Assembly (NCBI GenBank): GCA_018064575.1
Contig: JAGHUZ010000298.1
Coordinates: forward strand, 1 to 5,735
DNA length: 5,735 nucleotides
Source: Candidatus Minthomonas equi
GTDB taxonomy: Bacteria > Bacteroidota > Bacteroidia > Bacteroidales > UBA932
Direction: 5' to 3'
This document shows positions 1-5,735 of the stretch, piece by piece. The position numbers and the translations under genes were made by a program. Each line of letters opens with the position of its first letter. Position 1 is the first letter of the stretch. A model generated the notes under the pieces. That model was not told where the DNA came from and searched no databases. It saw only the letters and a list, made by a program, of their open reading frames with translations.

Positions 1-1265
1 CCCATAACCCCCATTTCGTTAAGAGGACCGGATACACCGAAGTCTGAAGCGGTAAGAATTCTGGAAGCGGGTGATTCCTTACAGGCTCGAACGAAGTCAG
101 CGTGATGGTTCTCATCAGGAACTTCACGTGTCATTGTAGGAACGGGAATGGGACGTCCGCTGAGCAGCCAGGGATTCACACCATAACATCCGCAGACAAG
201 AGTATCCTTGGTTCCATAGAAAATCACTGCTCCACCCGCATCGTTCATATCCTTGCCTACCGGCCAGCCTTTCGGGAAATCAGGTTTCAGACCACCGTCA
301 TACCAGGTGACTTCCACTGCGGGCATACCTACTTTCGGCATATTGTCACGTGCAGGGAATTTGTATTTCACTATCTGTGCATTGGGAGCACAGTCTAACA
401 TCAAGGCAGTGGATGAGCCCTGAACTGCGATAGGATATTTCAGCTTGAGCGCCTGGGTTACCGGCTGAAGAATATGGCAAGCCATATCTCCGAGAGCTCC
501 TGTTCCGTAATCCCACCAGCCACGCCAGTTCCAAGGGTGGTAGATACTATTGAACGGGCGGGGTTTGGCTGGACCTGTGAAGAGATTCCAGTCAAGGGTT
601 TTGGGAATTTTATCCACGTGAGTGGGAGTTTCAAGCCCCTGAGGCCAGATGGGACGGTTAGTGAAAGCATCCACTCTGGTCACCTCCCCTATCATTCCGG
701 ACCAGATGGCTTCGCAAGTGCCCCTTACTCCGTTACCTGAAGCACCTTGATTACCCATCTGAGTGGCCACTTTATGCTTGGCGGCCAATTTGGTAAGAAG
801 CCTGGTTTCATATACCGTATGGGTGAGGGGCTTTTCACAATATACGTGCTTCCCCATTTCCAATGCAGTGGCTGAAATCACAGCGTGCGTATGGTCAGGC
901 GTGCCGACAATGACAGCATCGATGTCCTTTCCCATTTCATCGAAAAGAACTCTGTAATCTTTATATTTTTTCGCGTTGGGATACTGGTTGAATTTGTTTT
1001 CGGCATACTTCCAGTCCACATCGCAGAGCGCTATCATATTGGCACCTGCTTTTGCGATACCATCGACGTCGCTGCCTCCACGGCCTCCGACTCCGATGCC
1101 GACTACGTTCAGACGGTCACTGGGTGCAGGACGGTCGCCTCTTGAAGGCATAATTTCGGGAGCATTGATTTTACCGAAAGCCGGGGTGGATGCAAGAGCC
1201 GCACCCGCTGTCAGAACTGCGCTTTTCCCGAGAAAGCTGCGTCTTGTCATATTTTTGGGTTCCAT
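1..1265 (-). CDS. Tat-exported Gfo/Idh/MocA family oxidoreductase (C-terminus cut off by window edge)
   Basis: Translation of the minus strand from the ATG at 1265 stays open for 421 codons to the window edge, so the 3' end lies outside. It is a predicted NAD(P)-dependent sugar or glycoside dehydrogenase. Seen: a twin-arginine signal (TRRSFLGKSA, residues 7-16, then an Ala-rich stretch); the Rossmann loop GIGVGGRGG (56-64); CDVD (81-84) ending the second strand; GTPDHTHA (121-128); the family signature CEKP (143-146, Lys145 the expected catalytic lysine); and GTGALGDMACH (254-264) with Asp260 and His264 at the usual substrate-site positions. Family members of this type run roughly 430-480 residues, so probably only a short tail is missing. 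It is third in the operon, 19 bp after the DUF1080 gene. Start choice: ATG 1265 gives MEPKNMTRRSF; the in-frame ATG at 1250 (MTRRSF) is an equally typical Tat start, and neither has a Shine-Dalgarno. Inferred role: C3 oxidation of a glycoside, or reduction of a 3-keto sugar, in the periplasm. The exact substrate is unknown. Confidence 0.93.
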   Translation of the reverse strand, partial: MEPKNMTRRSFLGKSAVLTAGAALASTPAFGKINAPEIMPSRGDRPAPSDRLNVVGIGVGGRGGSDVDGIAKAGANMIALCDVDWKYAENKFNQYPNAKKYKDYRVLFDEMGKDIDAVIVGTPDHTHAVISATALEMGKHVYCEKPLTHTVYETRLLTKLAAKHKVATQMGNQGASGNGVRGTCEAIWSGMIGEVTRVDAFTNRPIWPQGLETPTHVDKIPKTLDWNLFTGPAKPRPFNSIYHPWNWRGWWDYGTGALGDMACHILQPVTQALKLKYPIAVQGSSTALMLDCAPNAQIVKYKFPARDNMPKVGMPAVEVTWYDGGLKPDFPKGWPVGKDMNDAGGAVIFYGTKDTLVCGCYGVNPWLLSGRPIPVPTMTREVPDENHHADFVRACKESPASRILTASDFGVSGPLNEMGVM

Positions 1266-1284
1266 AGTTCTATTCTATAAATAA

Positions 1285-4173
1285 TTACTTTATCTTCTTT
1301 ACTCTCACGTTTTTAATCCAGAGTTCCGAACCGTGTCCCAGAAATCCGATGCGACCGCTCTTGTTTAATAGGCCGGGATGCTCATTTCCGTCATAAGTGC
1401 CGTTCTTGGTAGCTTCCACGATATCACCTTCGGTAATCACTACACCATTTACAGTTACACGGATATGGCTGCCTTTGGCATAAATCTCTTCGCAGTTCCA
1501 TTCACCGGCGGGTTTGAGAGCATTGGTAATCTTGGCAGGAATGATTCCATAAACCGAACCGTGGTGCTGATAATCCTTAAGCCATCCATCATAGATGGAA
1601 CTGTAGTGGTCCAGAATCTGGATTTCCATTCCGTAATAAGCGGCATCCTTGTTTTCTTCGCAGCGTATGCCGACTCCGTTATTGGCACCGGGCGTGAGCT
1701 TGAATTCAAATCTGAACACGAAATCGGAAAATTCGTCATCTACGTAGAGATTTCCGAAGCCCTGTCCGGTGGGCAATACGTGGATGGTACCGCCGTCGGT
1801 TGTATAATCCACGAAATTACCTTTGAAGCGGTGCATAGACGTTCCGTCGAACAGCATTTCAAAACCTTCCTTCTGTTCTTCAGCTGAAAGTGTCACGGGT
1901 TCAACGTGGGGAAGTTCCTTTATATAGAGGTTACGGAACAGAACTCTGCTTCCGTGTGCCTGAAGTTCGATTTGGTCTATCATAGGGATAGGCTGCGAAC
2001 GATTCCAGTAGTTTTCCATAACAATGTTGTCAACCACTTTCATTCCATTCAGGAGAACCGTCACACGTTCGCCGACCATCTTGATGTAGAAGGAGTTCCA
2101 TTCTCCAAGCTGATTGTCGGCCACGCATAGAGGAGTGGCAAGATTCTTCTGATTGTTATAGAGACCGCCTGAGCCCACCTGAGCACCTACATTGACACGT
2201 GAGGTATCCCAAATCTGTACCTGCGGTGTACCGCGGAGATAAATGCCTGCATCGGGCTCAGCACCGTTGGGGTCGAGCATCCAGTCCACGTACATCTCGA
2301 AATCGCCGTACTGCTTTTCGGTGCAGAGATTATCAAATCCCTTGCCTTCGTAAACTATACAGCCGTTTTCGACTTTCCAGTTCTCTTTCATACGTACGTC
2401 GGCTTCCTTCTGGGCCTTTTCCATCTTCTTGGCTGTCATAGCCCTTCGGGCAATGGGATTTTCCACGAGACCTTTCCAACCGGCAAGCGTGGTGCCGTCG
2501 AACATTGACACGAAACCTTCGCCTGCGGGGAGTTCTCCAAGGTGTTTCCTAATCGCGGTGACAGTATATTCATAATCGGGAACCTTGCTGGTTTCCAGAT
2601 AATTGATAACTTTTTCAAGCAGTCCGGTCACGATAGCACCGTTATATTCAGGATGCGCCAGAGCTATGTTTCTGACAGCCTCGCAGGCTGATGCCTTGGA
2701 AGGGGTGTCGATGTAACGTCCTGCATAAATAATTCCGAGGAATTCCCCGGTTCCACTGACTACGTCAAGAACCTTGCTGCGCTGTGCGTCATTTCCGGCC
2801 AGTGTCATCGCCTTGTCAGCAAGAAGAAGTTTCTGCGCCCCGGGAAGTTCCGAACTGCCCACGGCGTCCAGATAAGAATCAAATGCCATATTGAAAATTC
2901 CGCTTCCCGCCTTGCCGCTGAATTCACTGCAAATGGCAAAAAGCTGTTCGATATCGCCTGTCCTGACAAGAAGGGGAATATATACATCCTGATTCTGCGA
3001 AGCATTCTTTCTGGCAGAGAATATATCAAACTGACAGGCCGACGACTTGGAGGAAACGGCGGCAATCAGTGCGTCACACACCGCCTCGCGGTTTGCGGGA
3101 GCGCATTTCTCCAGAATAGTGTAAAGTTTGTCGAGGTCAGATTCTTTTACTACGCTCTTGAGGGCGGAGAAAGCGGCTGCACTGACAGCGGCATCGTCAG
3201 ATTCGAGATTATCAGTTATAAAGTTCTGATGAATGAAACTTCTGCGCTGGGCGAGAAGCCTGAGCGCGGCTGCCTTTCCTTCCGGGGAGGCCTGATTGAA
3301 AACTTTTGAAACGACATCGGCCACAGGACCGCGACTGGATTTGAGACACGCTTCAGCTGTCGCAATGACTTCAGGGTCGGCGGAGGTAAGAAAATCAGCC
3401 GTCATCTTCATTCCTTCGTCAGAACCGATTTTGACGAGAGCCCAGGCTGCAGCATCACTGAGACTCTTGTTTTCCGACTTGATATAAGGGAGAATCAGCT
3501 GCTCATTGGCCTTGTCCTTTTTCTCTCCCATCCACCAGATGACGTCAGCCTTCACCTCATCGCTCAATTTCGGAAGCGCTTTGGCAAAGCCGTCATAGAA
3601 TGCTTCAGCCTTGATGATATCATTGAGAGCTTTGAATCTGGCAGGACGGTCACCTTTGCGAAGGGTGGTCACAGTCGCTTTCACCTGCTGTCTGATGGCT
3701 TTTTCATCCATAGAAGGAATCTGCGGCAATTCTACGGGAGCAGCCGTGATTACCCCGAGGCGACGTAACTGTTTCTCATAGAAACCGGCCAGGTCACCGT
3801 CTTTCTTTTTAGCGGCGGCATTCCTGTCGAAAGCATTCTGAATCGTAGCGGTAATTACGGCACGGGCATCTGCGTCAAAAGAATCGGCACTTGCGAATGC
3901 GCAGAGACCGTCGATGGCATATTGTGCACGGATGGATGCATCATCCTTCTTCTCCAGTATCTGAATCAGAAGGTCAAGACCCTCCTGCCCTGTGGATGTT
4001 ATATCACCCATTAAACGCTGGAAAAGTTCAGTGTCATTGGCGGGAAGTTGATTGAGTGCGTCACCTATGATGGTGGCATTCGCTCTGTTCTGAGGCACCT
4101 GCTGTGCGTACAGAACAGTGGAAAGAATCATCACGATGATGCTTGCCAATATTGTGGAGATTATCTTTTTCAT
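1285..4173 (-). CDS. Secreted HEAT-like repeat protein with two DUF1080 (3-keto-disaccharide hydrolase-like) domains
   Basis: 962-residue protein. Residues 1-23 form a Sec signal peptide (MKKIISTILA, hydrophobic core, likely cut after LYA). No lipobox cysteine is present, so it is probably soluble periplasmic rather than a lipoprotein. Residues ~35-545 are helical, alanine-rich HEAT/ARM-like repeats (e.g. AAAWALVKIGSDEG near 241-254, AAALRLLAQR 301-310, SAAAFSALKS 331-340). The first DUF1080 domain (~553-754) starts at FVSMFDGTTLAGWKG and carries AGIYLRG, QVQIWDTS, EWNSF, VTVLLNG and IELQAHG. The second (~769-960) starts at FEMLFDGTSM and carries GVGIRCEE, MEIQILDHY, HHGSVYGIIPAK, EWN, IRVTVNG and GRIGFLGHG. 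DUF1080 (PF06439) is a concanavalin-like beta-sandwich family that includes enzymes cleaving 3-keto-glycosides. It lies between two oxidoreductase genes (13 bp after one, 19 bp before the other), so it probably cleaves their oxidised glycoside. The HEAT part may be a scaffold or partner-binding surface. Start: the only ATG giving an intact signal peptide. Domain assignment is firm; activity and substrate are inferred. Confidence 0.93.
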   Translation of the reverse strand: MKKIISTILASIIVMILSTVLYAQQVPQNRANATIIGDALNQLPANDTELFQRLMGDITSTGQEGLDLLIQILEKKDDASIRAQYAIDGLCAFASADSFDADARAVITATIQNAFDRNAAAKKKDGDLAGFYEKQLRRLGVITAAPVELPQIPSMDEKAIRQQVKATVTTLRKGDRPARFKALNDIIKAEAFYDGFAKALPKLSDEVKADVIWWMGEKKDKANEQLILPYIKSENKSLSDAAAWALVKIGSDEGMKMTADFLTSADPEVIATAEACLKSSRGPVADVVSKVFNQASPEGKAAALRLLAQRRSFIHQNFITDNLESDDAAVSAAAFSALKSVVKESDLDKLYTILEKCAPANREAVCDALIAAVSSKSSACQFDIFSARKNASQNQDVYIPLLVRTGDIEQLFAICSEFSGKAGSGIFNMAFDSYLDAVGSSELPGAQKLLLADKAMTLAGNDAQRSKVLDVVSGTGEFLGIIYAGRYIDTPSKASACEAVRNIALAHPEYNGAIVTGLLEKVINYLETSKVPDYEYTVTAIRKHLGELPAGEGFVSMFDGTTLAGWKGLVENPIARRAMTAKKMEKAQKEADVRMKENWKVENGCIVYEGKGFDNLCTEKQYGDFEMYVDWMLDPNGAEPDAGIYLRGTPQVQIWDTSRVNVGAQVGSGGLYNNQKNLATPLCVADNQLGEWNSFYIKMVGERVTVLLNGMKVVDNIVMENYWNRSQPIPMIDQIELQAHGSRVLFRNLYIKELPHVEPVTLSAEEQKEGFEMLFDGTSMHRFKGNFVDYTTDGGTIHVLPTGQGFGNLYVDDEFSDFVFRFEFKLTPGANNGVGIRCEENKDAAYYGMEIQILDHYSSIYDGWLKDYQHHGSVYGIIPAKITNALKPAGEWNCEEIYAKGSHIRVTVNGVVITEGDIVEATKNGTYDGNEHPGLLNKSGRIGFLGHGSELWIKNVRVKKIK
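1294..1869 (-). other. Second (C-terminal) DUF1080 domain of the 962-residue protein
   Basis: Residues ~769-960. The order of motifs is FDGT (opening), GFGNLYVDDEFSDF, NNGVGIR, GMEIQILDH, YQHHGSVYGIIPAK, GEWN, HIRVTVNG and a closing GRIGFLGHGSELWIKNVRVKKI-type strand. This is the DUF1080 subtype with the YxHHGSxYGxxPAK loop, which the first domain lacks. The gene ends two residues after the domain, so there is no further C-terminal module. Confidence 0.85.
1912..2517 (-). other. First DUF1080 domain of the 962-residue protein
   Basis: Residues ~553-754. It opens with FDGTTLAGWKGL, followed by a charged helical insert (~571-598, rich in Lys, Ala and Glu) before the NWKVENGCIVYEGKG strand. Then come DNLCTEKQYGDFEMYVDW, AGIYLRGTPQVQIWD, LGEWNSFYIKMVGERVTVLLNG and IELQAHGSRVLFRNLYIKEL. 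The charged insert plus the QVQIWD core marks a DUF1080 subtype different from the second domain. A linker of about 15 residues (HVEPVTLSAEEQKEG) joins the two. Confidence 0.85.
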
Positions 4174-4186
4174 TCTTTAATACGGT

Positions 4187-5452
4187 TTAGATGTTGAGAT
4201 TCCAAGGAGCGCGAACAGGCTGATTCAACAGACGGTTCGCTGCTTCATCATTGATGAATTCGAGTTTTTCAGAATCGAAATGAAGAGTGCGGCCCAACTG
4301 CAGTGCGACTGCACCCATATTGACGATGGTACAGCTTCTGAAACCATTGGCCTCGTTGAGAGCGAATTTATGACGGGTACGGACGCATTCCGCGAAATCA
4401 CATTCCTGAGGCAGGGGATCGGGGAACTCGGCCAGTTTATACTGCCAGTTGGGGATATCGCAGATGAAATTGTTATATACGTTTCCGTTGGGGCCTGAAA
4501 TATAAGGAGTATCGGGATTACCGTAGTCACCGCCCCAGAGAACTATCTTGCATCCGTCAGCGTATGTATAGGTAATGGTTCTCCAGGTGCCGACCGCATC
4601 ATAATGCTGCTGGGGAGCGTCGATTTCCACCTTGATGGGACTCTCATCATCCTTGCCGAGAAGATACTGTACGGGGTCGATATAGTGCTGCCCCATATCT
4701 CCGAGGCCACCTGCATCGTAATCCCAATAACCGCGGAAAGTCTGGTGTACACGGTGTTCATTGTAAGGTTTGTATGGAGCCGGACCGAGCCAGAAATCGT
4801 AATCCAGTTCTTTAGGAATAGGCTGAGTTTCAAGATGTTCCTTCCCTACCCAGAAGAATTTCCAGTTAAATCCGGTGTGCATGGAGATGGTGACTGTGAG
4901 AGGCCATCCCAGCATTCCGCTGTCCACAAGTTTCTTAAGGGGACTTACCGTAGTGCCGAGACCATAGAACGTATCCTTGAAACGGAACCAGGTATTAAGT
5001 CGGAATATCCTGTTGTATCTTTCGACGGCAGCCTTGACCGCCTTTCCTTCTCCGATGGTTCTGGTCATCGGCTTCTCGCACCAGATATCCTTGCCGGCCT
5101 TGGCCGCTTCTATGGACATTATCGCGTGCCAATGCGGAGGAGTGGCGATGTGAACAACGTCCACGTTGGGGTCGTGGATGAGTTCACGGAAATCGTGATA
5201 GCCCTTGATTTTTTCCTTGGCCGCAGAAAGGCCGGCATCAAGATGATTCTGGTCCACGTCACAGATGGCTGTCAGGCGTGCGCCAGGATAGCCATAATGG
5301 CCGCGACCCATACCACCGACACCGATGATGCCTCTGGTTAACTGGTCGCTCGGAGCGATAAATCCATTTCCTCCGAGTACTTTTCTGGGAACGAGTGTTA
5401 ATGCGGTAAGAGTGCCCGCCGTTTTCAGAAAACCTCTTCGATTGAGAGTCAT
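4187..5452 (-). CDS. Tat-exported Gfo/Idh/MocA family oxidoreductase (first gene of operon)
   Basis: Complete 421-residue protein and predicted NAD(P)-dependent glycoside or sugar oxidoreductase. Seen: a twin-arginine signal with near-consensus NRRGFLK (residues 4-10) and a hydrophobic region to about 22; the Rossmann glycine loop GVGGMGRG (44-51); CDVD (64-67); ATPPHWHA (103-110); CEKP (125-128, Lys127 the expected catalytic lysine); and DYDAGGLGDMGQHYIDP (244-260) with Asp252 and His256 at the typical substrate-site positions. All core residues are present, so it looks active. Tat export fits a protein that folds around a tightly held nicotinamide cofactor before leaving the cytoplasm. It is the promoter-proximal gene, with 13 bp to the DUF1080 gene and no terminator between. 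The start at 5452 is chosen because it places the twin arginines at residues 5-6. It is a diverged paralogue of the third gene (GRGHYGYP after the glycine loop versus GGSDVDGI there), so the two likely act on different substrates or in opposite directions. Substrate unknown. Confidence 0.94.
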   Translation of the reverse strand: MTLNRRGFLKTAGTLTALTLVPRKVLGGNGFIAPSDQLTRGIIGVGGMGRGHYGYPGARLTAICDVDQNHLDAGLSAAKEKIKGYHDFRELIHDPNVDVVHIATPPHWHAIMSIEAAKAGKDIWCEKPMTRTIGEGKAVKAAVERYNRIFRLNTWFRFKDTFYGLGTTVSPLKKLVDSGMLGWPLTVTISMHTGFNWKFFWVGKEHLETQPIPKELDYDFWLGPAPYKPYNEHRVHQTFRGYWDYDAGGLGDMGQHYIDPVQYLLGKDDESPIKVEIDAPQQHYDAVGTWRTITYTYADGCKIVLWGGDYGNPDTPYISGPNGNVYNNFICDIPNWQYKLAEFPDPLPQECDFAECVRTRHKFALNEANGFRSCTIVNMGAVALQLGRTLHFDSEKLEFINDEAANRLLNQPVRAPWNLNI

Positions 5453-5505
5453 AGCAGTATAGTTTTATGATAAGATAAATTGTGTTGAATTTCTATTTCT
5501 AGCCG

Positions 5506-5513
5506 TAAAGTTA
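5506..5513 (-). promoter_or_regulatory. Weak candidate -7 element for the oxidoreductase/DUF1080 operon
   Basis: Read on the minus strand this is TAACTTTA, one mismatch (final G) from the Bacteroidota -7 consensus TAnnTTTG. It would give a leader of roughly 45-50 nt before the ATG at 5452. No clear -33 TTTG box lies at the expected distance. A second candidate is AATCTTTG (minus strand, 5634-5641), which would imply a leader of about 175 nt. Neither is secure. Confidence 0.25.
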
Positions 5514-5676
5514 GTATTTTTTTTAGAAGCTGCCTTAAATTTAATGGCCGAAATTCATAATAGCAGATTTTTTGATGGACTTTTGCTTGAAATGAGGAAG
5601 CCTGCCGCCTGATATGTGACCGAATTGAAAGCGCAAAGATTATCAAGTTATTTTTTATTAATGACTTAATTATAGT

Positions 5677-5684
5677 TACCTTTG
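5677..5684 (+). promoter_or_regulatory. Bacteroidota-type -7 promoter element for the divergent plus-strand gene
   Basis: TACCTTTG matches the Bacteroidota primary sigma -7 consensus TAnnTTTG exactly. Transcription would begin about 7 nt after it, near 5690, leaving a short leader to the ATG at 5706. The -33 region is only T-rich (around 5648-5657) without a clean TTTG box, which is common for this phylum. Confidence 0.5.
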
Positions 5685-5705
5685 TATGAAAATATACATA
5701 CGATT

Positions 5706-5735
5706 ATGAATAAATCATCAGCATTGGCCTTAATC
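5706..5735 (+). CDS. Start of a divergent gene, product unknown (only 10 codons in window)
   Basis: An ATG at 5706 reads MNKSSALALI and is open to the window edge. The Lys followed by a small and aliphatic stretch would suit the start of a signal peptide or first membrane helix, but ten residues are too few to identify a family. Support comes from position: it begins about 22 nt after an exact TAnnTTTG element, in divergent orientation to the operon. It could encode a transporter, secreted protein or regulator linked to the operon. This is not decided by the sequence. Confidence 0.45.
   Translation, partial: MNKSSALALI

Larger units (their letters stand above)
5453..5705. promoter_or_regulatory. 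AT-rich divergent intergenic region
   Basis: These 253 bp separate the minus-strand operon from the plus-strand gene beginning at 5706. The region is AT-rich compared with the flanking genes, with T runs at 5517-5524 (8 T) and 5568-5573 (6 T) and a small GC-rich patch near 5597-5611 (GAAGCCTGCCGCCTG). No convincing gene, RNA fold or strong hairpin was seen. Its place between divergent genes means it should hold the promoters for both directions and any operator for an operon regulator. Confidence 0.7.

Noticed and set aside
346..670. Two short overlapping minus-strand open frames
   Set aside because: Same strand but different frames from the truncated oxidoreductase, which runs through here uninterrupted with good family motifs. 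They are frame shadows, not evidence of a frameshift.
976..1284. 102-codon plus-strand open frame
   Set aside because: Antisense to the N-terminus of the truncated oxidoreductase, which is clearly the real gene (Tat signal and Rossmann motifs).
1266..1284. Possible terminator or separate promoter in the gap between the second and third operon genes
   Set aside because: Only 19 AT-rich bases with no stem or -7 element; more consistent with co-transcription.
1378..1887. 169-codon plus-strand open frame
   Set aside because: Antisense to the second DUF1080 domain; a shadow with no recognisable domain and no promoter or spacing logic.
4604..5341. 245-codon plus-strand open frame
   Set aside because: It lies wholly antisense inside the first oxidoreductase gene, whose minus-strand protein has every expected family motif. 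The plus-strand translation resembles no family.
5465..5473. Short palindrome TTATGATAA upstream of the operon
   Set aside because: Nine bases in AT-rich DNA are expected by chance. It is too short to call an operator or hairpin.
5449..5646. 65-codon minus-strand open frame just upstream of the operon, overlapping the first gene's ATG by 4 bp
   Set aside because: The ATGA-type overlap is tempting, but the translation is low-complexity, rich in Ile, Leu, Lys and Arg, as expected from AT-rich non-coding DNA. It has no recognisable domain and covers the expected promoter region.
5686..5709. Seven-codon open frame (MKIYIRL) overlapping the plus-strand ATG, resembling a leader peptide
   Set aside because: Its ATG starts 2 nt after the -7 element, so it would lie upstream of the predicted transcription start and not be in the mRNA.

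Overview
The window looks like a piece of a Bacteroidota (Bacteroidetes) chromosome. The genes lack Shine-Dalgarno sequences, the intergenic DNA is clearly richer in A/T than the genes, and a TAnnTTTG-type promoter element (TACCTTTG, 5677-5684) sits just upstream of a plus-strand start. The gene content (Tat-exported Gfo/Idh/MocA oxidoreductases with DUF1080 proteins) is typical of gut and environmental Bacteroidota, and also of Planctomycetes and Verrucomicrobia. I cannot name the genus.

Layout. Almost the whole window (5452 down to 1) is one tightly packed minus-strand operon, read right to left: a 421-residue Tat-signal Gfo/Idh/MocA oxidoreductase (5452-4187); after 13 bp, a 962-residue secreted protein with a helical HEAT-like repeat region and two C-terminal DUF1080 (3-keto-disaccharide hydrolase-like) domains (4173-1285); after 19 bp, a second Tat-signal Gfo/Idh/MocA oxidoreductase (1265 to the window edge), which lacks its C-terminus only because the window ends. 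The 253 bp from 5453 to 5705 are an AT-rich divergent promoter region. From 5706 a plus-strand gene begins, with only ten codons visible.

How the genes work together (inference from family knowledge). Gfo/Idh/MocA enzymes plus DUF1080 proteins are the hallmark of 3-keto-glycoside breakdown. One NAD-dependent enzyme oxidises C3 of a glycoside, a DUF1080 enzyme cleaves the activated glycosidic bond by elimination/hydration, and a second oxidoreductase can reduce the released 3-keto sugar and recycle the cofactor. All three proteins carry export signals, so the reactions probably occur in the periplasm or at the envelope. The most distinctive feature is that two different DUF1080 subtypes are fused in one chain behind a HEAT-like scaffold, which may join two successive chemical steps. 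The substrate cannot be told from sequence alone. No RNA genes, mobile elements, CRISPR arrays or convincing terminators were seen.
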